A stretch of DNA of 64,000 nucleotides, taken from contig NZ_ASHX02000001.1 of NCBI RefSeq assembly GCF_000478605.2, positions 2,085,895 through 2,149,894 on the forward strand. Reading direction: 5' to 3'. This document shows, one piece after another, positions 34,194 through 43,542 of this stretch. Numbering within the stretch: the first letter of the stretch is position 1; the number at the start of each line of letters is the position of its first letter. The notes beneath the pieces are model-generated. The model was not told where the DNA came from and did no database searches. It saw nothing but the letters and a program-made list of their open reading frames with translations. The DNA comes from Streptomyces thermolilacinus SPC6. GTDB taxonomy: Bacteria > Actinomycetota > Actinomycetes > Streptomycetales > Streptomycetaceae. The translations under genes and the position numbers were made by a program.

Positions 34194-35321
34194 ATGTCGA
34201 TGATCCGTGACCTGCGCGCCGTCGTACGCCCGTCGCTGCGCAAGCGCAGCGCCTCGCCGTACCAGCCGTACAACGCCTACGACCCGACCCGCGACCCGTC
34301 CGCGTCCACCGCCGTGGTGGACTGCGCCGTGTACCGGGACGGGCTGCGGATGGAGAGCGGCGGCTGCCTGACCCCGCGCGAGGCGATGCGGCGCGTCCGG
34401 GAGGGCGGCGGCTTCGCGTGGATCGGGCTGCACGAGCCGACGGAGGCCGAATTCGCCGGTATCGCCGCCGAGTTCGGGCTGCACCCGCTGGCCGTGGAGG
34501 ACGCGGTCCACGCCCACCAGCGGCCGAAGCTGGAGCGGTACGACGACACGCTGTTCACGGTCTTCAAGACGATCCACTACGTGGAGCACGCCGAGCTGAC
34601 GGCGACGAGCGAGGTCGTGGAGACCGGTGAGCTGATGTGCTTCACCGGCCGGGACTTCGTCATCACCGTCCGGCACGGCGGGCAGGGCTCCCTGCGCAAC
34701 CTGCGGCATCGGCTGGAGGCCGACCCGGAGCTGCTGGCGAAGGGCCCCTCGGCGGTCCTGCACGCCATCGCCGACCACGTCGTGGACGGGTACATCGCGG
34801 TCGCGGACGCCGTGGAGATCGACATCGACCAGATCGAGATCGACGTCTTCTCGCCCCCGGCGAAGGGCGGCACGCGCGGTACGGACACCGGCCGCATCTA
34901 CCAGCTGAAGCGCGAGGTGCTGGAGTTCAAGCGGGCCGTGACCCCGCTGGCGCGGCCGCTCCAGCTGCTGAGCGAGCGGCCGATGCGGCTGGTCGACCCG
35001 GACATCCAGAAGTACTTCCGGGACGTCGCCGACCACCTGGCCCGGGTCCAGGAGCAGGTCGTGGGCTTCGACGAGCTGCTGAACTCGATCCTCCAGGCCA
35101 ACCTGGCGCAGGCCACGGTCACGCAGAACGAGGACATGCGCAAGATCACCTCCTGGGCGGCGATCATCGCCGTGCCGACGGCGGTGTGCGGGGTGTACGG
35201 GATGAACTTCGAGCACATGCCGGAGCTCCAGTGGAAGTACGGCTACCCGATGGTGCTGACCGCGATCATCGGCACCTGCTTCATGATCCACCGCACCCTG
35301 AAGCGCAACGGCTGGCTGTAG
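34194..35321 (+). CDS. corA: Magnesium/cobalt channel CorA
   Basis: A 375-residue pentameric Mg2+ channel subunit. The cytosolic alpha/beta domain and long stalk helix (EVLEFKRAVTPLARPL, DVADHLARVQEQVVGFDELL) precede two C-terminal TMs. The selectivity motif YGMNFEHMPEL is at ~335-345. ATG 34194 has SD GAAGGAG; the longer ORF from 33792 is non-coding leader. A 505-bp 5' region could carry regulation. An MgtE-N/CBS protein lies 1.6 kb downstream, so cation genes cluster here. Confidence 0.95.
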   Translation: MSMIRDLRAVVRPSLRKRSASPYQPYNAYDPTRDPSASTAVVDCAVYRDGLRMESGGCLTPREAMRRVREGGGFAWIGLHEPTEAEFAGIAAEFGLHPLAVEDAVHAHQRPKLERYDDTLFTVFKTIHYVEHAELTATSEVVETGELMCFTGRDFVITVRHGGQGSLRNLRHRLEADPELLAKGPSAVLHAIADHVVDGYIAVADAVEIDIDQIEIDVFSPPAKGGTRGTDTGRIYQLKREVLEFKRAVTPLARPLQLLSERPMRLVDPDIQKYFRDVADHLARVQEQVVGFDELLNSILQANLAQATVTQNEDMRKITSWAAIIAVPTAVCGVYGMNFEHMPELQWKYGYPMVLTAIIGTCFMIHRTLKRNGWL

Positions 35322-35337
35322 GCCCCGGGGGCCTGGC

Positions 35338-35343
35338 TAAGCT
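35338..35343 (+). promoter_or_regulatory. -10 hexamer of a probable leaderless promoter
   Basis: TAAGCT ends 6 nt before ATG 35350. Confidence 0.5.
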
Positions 35344-35349
35344 GCGGGC

Positions 35350-35865
35350 ATGACTGACGACGCGCTGTTCGCCCTCGCCCTGGTCGAGGAGGCCACCAAG
35401 AAGTCCGGCCTGATCTGGGTGCGGGGCGACGGGCCGGCGCGGGCGCTGTGGCACGTCTGGCACGAGGGCGCCGCGCACATCGTCGGCGACGGGCCCGGCG
35501 AGCAGCCGCTGCCGTCCGGCCTGGCCGACGGGGCGGCGGCCGAGGTCACCGTGCGCAGCAAGGACAAGGGCGGCCGGGTCGTCGCCTGGACGGCGGCGGT
35601 CACCGAGCTGGCGCCCGGCTCCGAGGAGTGGCGGGCGGCGGCCGACGAGCTGAAGGGCAAGCGGCTGAACGCGCCCGACGCGGAGACGATGACGGAGCGG
35701 TGGGCCCGGGAGTGCCGGGTGCTGCGGCTGACGCCCCGCGAGCCGGTCACGGACTTGCCGCAGGGGTCCCTGGCGGCGGTGCCGCTGCCCACCCCGGCGA
35801 CCACCCGGCAGCCGGTCCCTGCGGCGCTCCCCCGGCTGCTGCTGAAGCGCAGGAAGCGCCGCTGA
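35350..35865 (+). CDS. Hypothetical protein, possible split-barrel fold
   Basis: A 171-residue cytosolic protein. The first ~115 residues (LIWVRGDGPARALWHVWHEG, AHIVGDGPGEQPLP, AEVTVRSKDKGGRVVAW) have the strand pattern of an FMN-binding-like split barrel, but no clear flavin motif. The C-terminus is Pro- then Arg/Lys-rich (LLKRRKRR). Leaderless start. It ends 4 bp from the convergent lipoprotein stop. Confidence 0.75.
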   Translation: MTDDALFALALVEEATKKSGLIWVRGDGPARALWHVWHEGAAHIVGDGPGEQPLPSGLADGAAAEVTVRSKDKGGRVVAWTAAVTELAPGSEEWRAAADELKGKRLNAPDAETMTERWARECRVLRLTPREPVTDLPQGSLAAVPLPTPATTRQPVPAALPRLLLKRRKRR

Positions 35866-35869
35866 CCGT

Positions 35870-36703
35870 TCAGTCGTTGGTACGGGGCAGCTGGCGGCCG
35901 TAGTCGAGGATGTCCTCCTTCTCCGGCTCCACCAGCGGGAAGTCCTTGTTCCAGTCGGACAGGGCCACCACGCCCCCGCCGCCGCCCCGGGCGAACTGGA
36001 GCGGGAAAGGTGTGCCCTCCAGGGCCACGTCGAGGGTGCCGCCCTCGCCGTGCTGCCCGCCCACGACCTCGATGGTGCGCACCCCGCCGACCTTGTCCCG
36101 GTCGCCCTTGCGCACCTCGCCGTGCAGTTCGAGGAGCCCCTTCAGCAGCACGTTCATCTCGGTGAAGCCGCGCAGCTGCTTGTACGAGGGGTCGTCCTGC
36201 GGGACCTTCACGTACTTGCCGTCCAGCTTCTCCGCCACGTCGATGTCCGGCTCGGACGGCTTCGACGACTCGGGCGACCCGGAGGACTCGGAGGTCCCGG
36301 AGGACTCGGACGACCCGGAGGACCCGCCCGGCTTGGCGGAGCCCTCCGCGTGCCTCCAGAACGCGGCGCCCGCCTTCAGGAACAGGGCGTCGCCGACGCG
36401 CAGCAGCTCGAACGTGGACTTGCGGGTGGTGACCGAGCCGGTCGCGCCCTGCGCCTTGAGCCGCATGTTCAGCCGGTACGTGCCGGACTTGCTGACCAGG
36501 TTGCCGGTGAGCCGTACGGACACGGCGCCGTCGGCGGCGGCGCGGGCCTTCTTCTCGATCTCGTTCGCGGGGAGTCTGCCGACCCCGTTGGTGCCCTCGT
36601 CCGGATCCTCCGCGCAGGCGGACAGTGCCGCGGCGAGACCGACGCAGAGGGCGACGGGGAGCGCGACGCGTCGGATACGCCGAACCGGGGGGAGAGCGGT
36701 CAC
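35870..36703 (-). CDS. LppX/LprG-like lipoprotein
   Basis: A 277-residue secreted lipoprotein. The signal peptide ends in lipobox LSAC. The mature domain begins with KKARAAADGAVSVRLTGNL and has the alternating strand pattern of the LprG/LppX half-barrel (lipid-carrier) fold. A Ser/Glu/Pro repeat insert (SSESSGTSESSGSPESS, from nt ~36325-36245) splits the domain. The GTG start lies at 36703. Lipid binding is inferred from the family only. Confidence 0.78.
   Translation of the reverse strand: MTALPPVRRIRRVALPVALCVGLAAALSACAEDPDEGTNGVGRLPANEIEKKARAAADGAVSVRLTGNLVSKSGTYRLNMRLKAQGATGSVTTRKSTFELLRVGDALFLKAGAAFWRHAEGSAKPGGSSGSSESSGTSESSGSPESSKPSEPDIDVAEKLDGKYVKVPQDDPSYKQLRGFTEMNVLLKGLLELHGEVRKGDRDKVGGVRTIEVVGGQHGEGGTLDVALEGTPFPLQFARGGGGGVVALSDWNKDFPLVEPEKEDILDYGRQLPRTND
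36245..36325 (-). repeat. Ser/Glu/Pro coding repeat in the lipoprotein
   Basis: Imperfect 9-15-bp units such as GAGGACTCGGA encode repeated Ser-Ser-Glu/Ser-Gly, likely a flexible linker. Confidence 0.5.
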
Positions 36704-36898
36704 CAGCGCTGCCTCTCGTATTTCACGTGGGGGACGGCACCGCAGCGTACCGGGGCCACGTCGCGCGCTCCGAACGGAGCCGGACGGACGCCCTGCCCGG
36801 GCGACCCGAAGCAGATCAAGCTAGCCTGAATCACCGGACTGCGGGCATAAGCGGCATGTCGGTTGACGGTTTGCGCGGATGGGAGGAGGCGCGGGGCA

Positions 36899-38179
36899 AT
36901 GGCTGGAGGCGCCGCCCGGATCTTCGTCTCGCACCTCGCCGGGGCGCCGGTCTTCGACCCGAGCGGCGACCAGGTGGGCCGGGTGCGGGACCTCGTCGCC
37001 ATGCTGCGCGTGGGGCGCAGGCCGCCGCGCGTGCTGGGCCTGGTCGTGGAGGTGATCGGCCGCCGCCGGATCTTCCTGCCGATGACCCGGGTGACCGGCA
37101 TCGAGTCCGGCCAGGTCATCACCACGGGGGTGCTGAACGTACGCCGTTTCGAACAGCGCCCCACCGAGCGCCTGGTCCTCGGCGAGCTCCTCGACCGGCG
37201 GGTCACGCTCGTCGAGGGCGGTGACGAGGTGACCGTCCTCGACGTGGCGATGCGCCAGCTGCCGGCCCGCCGCGACTGGGAGATCGACCGGGTCTTCGTA
37301 CGCCGCGGCGGGGGCGGGGCGCTGCGCCGCAGGGGCGAGACGCTGACCGTCGAGTGGTCGGCGGTCACCGGCTTCTCGCTGGAGGAGGTCGGGCAGGGCG
37401 CGGAGAACCTGGTCGCCACGTTCGACCAGATGCGCCCGGCCGACCTGGCGAACGCGCTGCACCATCTGACGCCCAAGCGCCGCGCCGAGGTCGCCGTGGC
37501 GCTCCACGACGACCGGCTGGCGGACGTGCTGGAGGAGCTGCCGGAGGACGACCAGATCGAGATCCTCGGCAAGCTCAAGGCGGAGCGTGCCGCGGACGTG
37601 CTGGAGGCGATGGACCCGGACGACGCCGCCGACCTGCTCTCGGAGCTGCCGGAGGACGAGAAGGAGCGGCTGCTCACTCTGATGCGTCCGGACGACGCGG
37701 CGGACATGCGGCGGCTGTTGTCGTACGAGGAGCGGACGGCCGGCGGGCTGATGACGACGGAGCCGATCGTGCTGCGCCCGGACGCCACGGTCGCGGACGC
37801 CCTCGCGCGCGTCCGGCAGCAGGACCTCTCTCCCGCGCTGGCGGCTCAGGTGTACGTGTGCCGGCCGCCCGACGAGACGCCGACGGGCAAGTTCCTGGGC
37901 ACGGTGCACTTCCAGCGGCTGCTGCGCGACCCGCCGTTCACGCTGGTCTCGGCGATCGTGGACACGGACCTGGAGCCGCTGCCCCCGGACACCCCGCTGC
38001 GGGCGGTGACCAGCCACCTCGCCGCGTACAACCTGGTCGCGGCCCCGGTGGTGGACGACAGCGGGTCGCTGCTCGGCGCGGTCACCGTGGACGACGTGCT
38101 GGACCACCTGCTGCCGGAGGACTGGCGGGAGACCGAGTTCGGACCGGAAGCGGAGCGGGAGGTCGCGCATGGTGCCTGA
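36899..38179 (+). CDS. MgtE N-terminal/CBS domain protein with PRC-barrel start
   Basis: A 426-residue cytosolic protein without TMs. A PRC-barrel-like N-terminus (FDPSGDQVGRVRDLVAMLRV) is followed by MgtE_N repeats (PADLANALHHLTPKRRAEVA, LADVLEELPEDDQIEILG, DPDDAADLLSELPEDE). Two CBS motifs follow (MTTEPIVLRPDATVADAL; VVDDSGSLLGAVTVDDVLDH). This is the sensor half of an MgtE Mg2+ channel without the channel, as in Rv1232c. ATG 36899 has SD GGAGG. It overlaps the DUF1003 gene by 11 nt. Confidence 0.9.
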   Translation: MAGGAARIFVSHLAGAPVFDPSGDQVGRVRDLVAMLRVGRRPPRVLGLVVEVIGRRRIFLPMTRVTGIESGQVITTGVLNVRRFEQRPTERLVLGELLDRRVTLVEGGDEVTVLDVAMRQLPARRDWEIDRVFVRRGGGGALRRRGETLTVEWSAVTGFSLEEVGQGAENLVATFDQMRPADLANALHHLTPKRRAEVAVALHDDRLADVLEELPEDDQIEILGKLKAERAADVLEAMDPDDAADLLSELPEDEKERLLTLMRPDDAADMRRLLSYEERTAGGLMTTEPIVLRPDATVADALARVRQQDLSPALAAQVYVCRPPDETPTGKFLGTVHFQRLLRDPPFTLVSAIVDTDLEPLPPDTPLRAVTSHLAAYNLVAAPVVDDSGSLLGAVTVDDVLDHLLPEDWRETEFGPEAEREVAHGA

Positions 38180-38798
38180 CCGCGGCCCGGAGTGGGGGTA
38201 CGGACGCGACCGTACGAGCGGGCGGGAGCGGGCCGGGGGGCGGGAGCGGGCCGGCGGGCGTGACCGTACGGCGCCGCGCACCCGGCTCGACCAGCCGCTG
38301 GACCAGCCGCGCGTCCGGCGGCCGAGGCTGCTGCCGGAGTACGACCCGGAGGCGTTCGGGCGGCTGTCGGAGCGGATCGCCCGGTTCCTGGGCACGGGCC
38401 GGTTCATCGTGTGGATGACGGTGGTCATCATCACATGGCTGATCTGGAACGTCGTCATGCCGGACGCGCTGCGCTTCGACCCGTACCCGTTCATCTTCCT
38501 GACCCTGATGCTGTCGCTCCAGGCGTCGTACGCGGCCCCGCTGATCCTCCTCGCGCAGAACCGGCAGGACGACCGGGACCGGGTCAACCTGGAGCAGGAC
38601 CGGGCGCAGAACGAGCGGTCCATCGCCGACACCGAGTACCTGACACGGGAGGTCGCCGCGCTGCGGATGGGCCTCGGCGAGGTCGCCACCCGCGACTGGA
38701 TCCGCTCGGAGCTGGAGGACCTGGTGCGCGAGCTGGAGGAGCGCGGCTCGGTGCTGCCGCCCCCCGGAACGCCCGGACGTGACGAAGGCGACCGCTGA
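38169..38798 (+). CDS. DUF1003 membrane protein
   Basis: A 209-residue protein. A basic Arg/Gly-rich N-terminus precedes two TMs (FIVWMTVVIITWLIWNVV; FIFLTLMLSLQASYAAPLIL), the latter carrying the DUF1003 motif LSLQASYAAPLILLAQNRQ. A coiled-coil tail follows (DRVNLEQDRAQNERSIADTE). Translation is coupled to the MgtE-N gene by an 11-nt overlap, so the two probably work together in Mg2+-linked membrane function, though DUF1003 has no established role. Confidence 0.9.
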   Translation: MVPDRGPEWGYGRDRTSGRERAGGRERAGGRDRTAPRTRLDQPLDQPRVRRPRLLPEYDPEAFGRLSERIARFLGTGRFIVWMTVVIITWLIWNVVMPDALRFDPYPFIFLTLMLSLQASYAAPLILLAQNRQDDRDRVNLEQDRAQNERSIADTEYLTREVAALRMGLGEVATRDWIRSELEDLVRELEERGSVLPPPGTPGRDEGDR

Positions 38799-38828
38799 CG
38801 GGCTTTCCGGCGCCCGTGGTGGGCGCCG

Positions 38829-38834
38829 TACCAT
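38829..38834 (+). promoter_or_regulatory. -10 hexamer of a probable leaderless promoter
   Basis: TACCAT ends 7 nt before ATG 38842. Confidence 0.5.
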
Positions 38835-38841
38835 CGTCCGT

Positions 38842-39975
38842 ATGACGACGGAAGACGCGGTGCGCGAGGCACTGGCGACGGTGAACGACCCCGAGATCAA
38901 CCGGCCGATCACAGAACTCGGCATGGTCAAGTCGGTCGAGATCGGGGCGGACGGCGCAGTTGCCGTGACCGTGTACCTGACGGTCTCCGGCTGCCCGATG
39001 CGCGAGACGATCACGAAGAACGTGAGCGATGCGGTCGCCCGCGTCGAGGGCGTCACCCGTGTCGACGTGTCGCTGGACGTGATGAGCGACGAGCAGCGCA
39101 AGGAACTCGCCGCCGCGCTGCGCGGCACGACCGCCGAGCGCGAGGTGCCGTTCGCGAAGCCCGGCTCGCTGACCCGTGTGTACGCGGTCGCGTCCGGCAA
39201 GGGCGGCGTCGGCAAGTCGTCGGTGACGGTGAACCTGGCCGCCGCGATGGCCGCCGACGGGCTGAAGGTCGGTGTCGTGGACGCCGACATCTACGGCCAC
39301 AGCGTGCCCCGCATGCTGGGCGCCGACGGGCGGCCCACCCAGGTCGAGAACATGATCATGCCGCCGTCCGCGAACGGCGTGAAGGTCATCTCCATCGGCA
39401 TGTTCACCCCGGGCAACGCACCGGTCGTGTGGCGCGGCCCGATGCTGCACCGCGCCCTCCAGCAGTTCCTCGCGGACGTGTACTGGGGCGACCTGGACGT
39501 GCTGCTGCTCGACCTCCCGCCGGGCACGGGCGACATCGCGATCTCCGTGGCACAGCTGGTGCCGAACGCCGAGATCCTCGTCGTCACGACGCCGCAGCAG
39601 GCGGCGGCCGAGGTGGCGGAGCGGGCCGGTTCGATCGCGGTGCAGACCCACCAGAAGATCGTCGGCGTCGTGGAGAACATGTCGGGCCTGCCGTGCCCGC
39701 ACTGCGACGAGATGGTGGACGTGTTCGGCACGGGCGGAGGCCAGAAGGTCGCCGACGGGCTGACCCGGACGACCGGCGCGACGGTCCCGGTCCTCGGCTC
39801 CATCCCGATCGACGTGCGCCTGCGGGAGGGCGGCGACGAGGGCAGGCCCGTCGTCCTGACCGACCCGGACTCGCCCGCCGGTGCGGCGCTGCGCGCCATC
39901 GCGGGCAAGCTCGGCGGCCGCCAGCGCGGCCTGTCGGGCATGTCCCTGGGCATCACGCCCCGCAACAAGTTCTGA
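38842..39975 (+). CDS. mrp: Mrp/NBP35 family Fe-S cluster carrier ATPase
   Basis: A 377-residue P-loop ATPase that assembles and delivers [4Fe-4S] clusters. The N-terminal DUF59/MIP18 domain (REALATVNDPEINRPITELG; Cys in SGCPMRE) is fused to the ATPase with deviant Walker A SGKGGVGKSS (~118-127), VDADIYGHSVPRML and the cluster-ligand CxxC (LPCPHCDEMVD). A leaderless promoter may give this gene independent expression. Perfect terminator downstream. Confidence 0.95.
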   Translation: MTTEDAVREALATVNDPEINRPITELGMVKSVEIGADGAVAVTVYLTVSGCPMRETITKNVSDAVARVEGVTRVDVSLDVMSDEQRKELAAALRGTTAEREVPFAKPGSLTRVYAVASGKGGVGKSSVTVNLAAAMAADGLKVGVVDADIYGHSVPRMLGADGRPTQVENMIMPPSANGVKVISIGMFTPGNAPVVWRGPMLHRALQQFLADVYWGDLDVLLLDLPPGTGDIAISVAQLVPNAEILVVTTPQQAAAEVAERAGSIAVQTHQKIVGVVENMSGLPCPHCDEMVDVFGTGGGQKVADGLTRTTGATVPVLGSIPIDVRLREGGDEGRPVVLTDPDSPAGAALRAIAGKLGGRQRGLSGMSLGITPRNKF

Positions 39976-39995
39976 GGCCCGGTACGGCCTACGGC

Positions 39996-40030
39996 GAAGG
40001 GGCGCCGCTCCGTGTGAGCGGCGCCCCTTC
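39996..40030. terminator. Perfect 15-bp bidirectional terminator
   Basis: 39996-40010 pairs with 40016-40030 with a 5-nt loop, between convergent mrp and the 40086 gene. Confidence 0.85.
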
Positions 40031-40085
40031 TCCGTGCGCCTGCGGGACGCCCGCGGGCGCCGTACGCCTGCGGAATGCCCGCGGG

Positions 40086-40868
40086 TCAGGCGTAGGACTC
40101 GATGTCCGGGACGACGGCGAAGCCGAGCCCGTACGCGCTCATCCCCCGCCCGTACGCGCCCAGGTGGACGCCGCCCGTCGTGCCGGCGAGGACCCAGCCG
40201 AACTCGGACTCGCGGTAGTGGAACGGCCTCGGCACGCCGTCCACGGGCAGCGACAGTGTCGTCCAGGCCGGTCCTTCGAGGTCGTCGGCGAGCTCGAACG
40301 CGGTCTCCGTCTGCTGGTCCAGCCACTCGCCGCGCAGCGCGTGGTCGAGCTGGGCGGGCCACGTGTACGCGAGCAGCCCCGACCCGGCCAGCCAGGCGGC
40401 GGAGGACACGCCCGTGGCGTCCAGGACGCCCGTGCCGTCGCCCGAGCCGCGCATCGGGTGGGCGGCGACGGTGACGACGACGGCGAACGCGCCGCGGTCC
40501 TGGCCGGCGACCTCCGGCCGTATCGACGGCTCCTCGCCGTGGCCGGTCGAACCGTGCTGGACGCTGCCGTCCGCCGCGGTGCCGACCTGCATCAGCCAGC
40601 GCGGGCCGGTGAACGCCTCGTCCAGCCCGTACCAGGGGAAGGGGGCCCGCAGGTACCCGTCGACGGCGCGACGGGACGGAGGCACCCCCTCGGACGTGGG
40701 TGTGGTGCTGGGCGTCGGCTGTACCTGCGCCCCCACCCGACTCGTGGTCTCCATCTGCCCGGCCGCCTCCTCGATCCGTTCGGACAGAGGGAGAGAATAA
40801 CCACCGGGGCGGGACTCGTCCGGGAAGTCCCGCGCCTTGAGGGCCACCGGATGCTCCGGGTGGCCCAT
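40086..40868 (-). CDS. Hypothetical protein downstream of tatB
   Basis: A 260-residue soluble protein (no signal peptide or TM) with a Thr/Pro-rich segment (~40-60) and a globular remainder: FPWYGLDEAFTGPRWLMQVG, a VVVTVAAHPM strand and HYRESEFGWVLAG. No family recognised. It starts 5 nt after the tatB stop, so it is probably the last gene of the tatB unit. Confidence 0.7.
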   Translation of the reverse strand: MGHPEHPVALKARDFPDESRPGGYSLPLSERIEEAAGQMETTSRVGAQVQPTPSTTPTSEGVPPSRRAVDGYLRAPFPWYGLDEAFTGPRWLMQVGTAADGSVQHGSTGHGEEPSIRPEVAGQDRGAFAVVVTVAAHPMRGSGDGTGVLDATGVSSAAWLAGSGLLAYTWPAQLDHALRGEWLDQQTETAFELADDLEGPAWTTLSLPVDGVPRPFHYRESEFGWVLAGTTGGVHLGAYGRGMSAYGLGFAVVPDIESYA

Positions 40869-40873
40869 CGCGC

Positions 40874-41335
40874 TCAGGTGGCGTCCGCGTCGAACGGCGG
40901 CCGGTCGTACGAGCCGGACGTGTCGCGCTTCTTCAGGAGGTCGGGCGTGGCGGAGCCCGCCGCGGCGGCCGCGCCGGAGGCGGAGCCCGCGACGGCCGTG
41001 CCCGAGACGTTGCCCTTGACGGCGTCGGCGACCTCGTCGATCTCCTTGCGGAGGTCGAAGCTGCTGCGCAGCTCCTGGAGGTCCTTGAGGTCCGGGTTGT
41101 CGGCGAGCTGCTTGCGGAGGAACGTCTTCGGATTCAGGTCCTCGAACTCGAAGTCCTTGAACTCCGGGCCCAGCTCGCTGCGGATGTCCTGCTTGGCGCT
41201 CTCGGAGAAGTTCCGGACCTTGCGGATGAATCCGCTGACGTCCTGGATGAGCTGCGGCAGCTTGTCGGGACCCCAGATGAGCACGGCGAGGATCACCAGC
41301 GCCACCACCTCGAGTGCGCCTATGTCACTGAACAC
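40874..41335 (-). CDS. tatB: Sec-independent protein translocase TatB
   Basis: A 153-residue TatB subunit that receives twin-arginine substrates with TatC. The single N-terminal TM (IGALEVVALVILAVLIWGPD) with the conserved GPDKLPQLIQDVSGFIRKVR hinge is followed by an amphipathic helix, an acidic region and an Ala/Gly tail. GTG 41335 has an excellent SD AGGAGGAG. It lies just downstream of the HtrA gene, as in mycobacterial htrA-tatB. Confidence 0.93.
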   Translation of the reverse strand: MFSDIGALEVVALVILAVLIWGPDKLPQLIQDVSGFIRKVRNFSESAKQDIRSELGPEFKDFEFEDLNPKTFLRKQLADNPDLKDLQELRSSFDLRKEIDEVADAVKGNVSGTAVAGSASGAAAAAGSATPDLLKKRDTSGSYDRPPFDADAT

Positions 41336-41448
41336 CTTGTTGCTCCTCCTCAGGTCTCCGCTGCACCAAGGTACCCGCTTCCCCGCCGTGGCGGGACTGG
41401 CGCCGGGGCGGTCGCGAGACCGCCCCGGCACCCTCAGCCGTTCGGCCG

Positions 41449-43464
41449 TCAGCCGTCGGCCGACGAGCCGAGTGTGAGCGTCTTCGCCGACTCGGCGGTG
41501 CCGCGCCGCACGGTCAGGCGCAGCTCGTCGCCCGGGCGGTGGGCGCGGATCTTCACGATCAGCTCCTCGCCGCTGTGGACGCGCTCGCCGTCGACCTTGG
41601 TGATCACGTCGCCGGGGCGGATGCCCGCCTCGGCGGCCGGGCCGCCGGGGGTGACGGACGCGCCGCCGTCCTGCGCCTTGTCCGCGACGCGGGCGCCGTC
41701 CCCGGCGAACTTCATGTCGAGGCTCACCCCGATGACGGGGTGCGTGGCCTTCCCCGTGTTGATCAGCTCCTCGGCGACGCGCTTGCCCTGGTTGACGGGG
41801 ATCGCGAAGCCCAGGCCGATGGAGCCGGACTGGCCGTCGTCGATGCCGGAGCCGCTGTCGGCGGCGCGGATGGCGCTGTTGATGCCGATGACCCGGGCCT
41901 GCGCGTCGAGGAGGGGGCCGCCGGAGTTGCCCGGGTTTATGGGGGCGTCGGTCTGGAGCGCGTCGACGTAGCTGATGTCGCTGCCGTCGCCCTTCTCGCC
42001 GCCCGCCGTGATGGGGCGGCCCTTGGCGCTGATGATGCCGGACGTGACGGTGTTCTGGAGGTCGAACGGGGCGCCGATGGCGACGACGGGGTCGCCGACG
42101 CGGACGCCGTCGGAGTTGCCGAGCGGCAGGGGCTGGAGGTTCCTCACCCCGGTGACGCGGACGACGGCCAGGTCGTAGCCGCTGTCACCGCCGACGAGGG
42201 TGGCGCGGGCGGTCTCGCCGCCGCTGAAGGTGACGGTGATGTCGCCGCCGCCTTCGCCGGAGTCGACGACGTGGTGGTTGGTGAGGATGTGGCCGCGCTT
42301 GTCGAGGACGAAGCCCGTGCCGGTGCCCTGCGCGCCGCCGCCGCTGACGTGGAGGGTGACGACGCTGGGCAGGGCGCGGGCGGCGATCCCGGCGACGCTG
42401 TCCGGCGCGCGGTCCTGGGCGCCCGCGCCGGCCTGGGGCAGCTCGACGGTGGTGAGCCCGCCGTTGCGCTCGACGTACGCGCCGACGGCACCGCCGAGGA
42501 CGCCGGTGAGCAGCGCGAACAGGAGCGCGCCGACGAGCGCCAGGCCCTTGCGGGATCCGCGGGGCCGCCCGCCGCCCACGCCGCCGGTGCCTCCGGGACC
42601 GCCGTGGCCGGTGCCGCCGCCGGTGAGCGGCTGCTGGGCGTGCGCCGGGGCCGCGGGCCGGTTCCACGGGTCGTACTGCCCCCACTGCACGGGCACCTGG
42701 GGCTGCGCGGGGGCGGCGGGCGCGGTGGGGTGGCCGTGCGGGACGGCGGGCGCGGGGGTGCCGTAGGCGGGCGTCCGGCCGAGCACGGGGCGCTGTACGG
42801 GCGGGGCGGGCGCCCAGGGGCCGGGCTCCCCGTAGGGCGGCGTGCGGTACTCGTCGGGCGCGTGCAGCGGCCCGCCGGTCCTGGCGCCCCGCGCGTCGGC
42901 ACCGGTCACCCCGTGGCCGCCCGCGGCCGGGGGCTCCGGTACGGGTCCGGCCCCGCTCGGCGCCCCGGCCGGCGCCTCGGGCGAAGCGGGCGCGGTCCCC
43001 GCGACGGCGTCGACTGCGGGGGCGGTCGGTGCGGCGGGCCGGCTCGGGGCCACGGACCCGGCGGGCGCTTCCGTCGCGGTGGGCGTTTCCGCCCTGGTGG
43101 GCGCGGCTTCCGTCGGGGTGGGCGCGGGCGGCTGTGGCGCGGGGTCCGGCGTCCGGGTGTCGGTCGCCTGAGCGGTACCGCCCTTGGTCAGGGACAGCCC
43201 CGGACCGGACTCCCCGTCCTCGGACCGGGCCGCAGCCGTGGCGGCCACCGGGTCCGGCGCGTCGGCGGGCACCGGCCCGGCCGTGCACGCGCCGACGGCC
43301 TCGGTGGACGGCTTCGTCAGGGACGGTGCCGCGACCTCGGGGGCCGCCGTCGGGGCGGGCGGGTGCTGCGGGGCCCCGGCGGGGGACGGAACGGCGGCCG
43401 CCCCGGGCGGGGTGGGGCGGCTCCACCAGTTTCGCTTGGGCTGCGTGGGCTTCCCGTCGTCCAT
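41449..43464 (-). CDS. HtrA/DegP-type trypsin-like serine protease with PDZ domain
   Basis: A 671-residue membrane-anchored protease. A ~320-residue Pro/Ala-rich cytosolic part precedes a TM (LALVGALLFALLTGVLGGAV). The extracytoplasmic protease shows His in LTNHHVVD, Asp in GGDSGYDLAVVRV and Ser in NPGNSGGPLL. A PDZ domain closes the protein (GGPAAEAGIRPGDVITKVDG). It degrades or signals misfolded envelope proteins. ATG 43464 has SD GGGGAG; ATG 43485 would add seven residues. It follows sigma and anti-sigma genes, the usual stress-response order. Confidence 0.92.
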   Translation of the reverse strand: MDDGKPTQPKRNWWSRPTPPGAAAVPSPAGAPQHPPAPTAAPEVAAPSLTKPSTEAVGACTAGPVPADAPDPVAATAAARSEDGESGPGLSLTKGGTAQATDTRTPDPAPQPPAPTPTEAAPTRAETPTATEAPAGSVAPSRPAAPTAPAVDAVAGTAPASPEAPAGAPSGAGPVPEPPAAGGHGVTGADARGARTGGPLHAPDEYRTPPYGEPGPWAPAPPVQRPVLGRTPAYGTPAPAVPHGHPTAPAAPAQPQVPVQWGQYDPWNRPAAPAHAQQPLTGGGTGHGGPGGTGGVGGGRPRGSRKGLALVGALLFALLTGVLGGAVGAYVERNGGLTTVELPQAGAGAQDRAPDSVAGIAARALPSVVTLHVSGGGAQGTGTGFVLDKRGHILTNHHVVDSGEGGGDITVTFSGGETARATLVGGDSGYDLAVVRVTGVRNLQPLPLGNSDGVRVGDPVVAIGAPFDLQNTVTSGIISAKGRPITAGGEKGDGSDISYVDALQTDAPINPGNSGGPLLDAQARVIGINSAIRAADSGSGIDDGQSGSIGLGFAIPVNQGKRVAEELINTGKATHPVIGVSLDMKFAGDGARVADKAQDGGASVTPGGPAAEAGIRPGDVITKVDGERVHSGEELIVKIRAHRPGDELRLTVRRGTAESAKTLTLGSSADG

Positions 43465-43542
43465 GTTCTCCCCGCTACTGGCCACTCAGCGCCCCTCCGG
43501 CGCCCCTGACCACGGATTCAACCAGGTGGGCCAGGGCGCCGT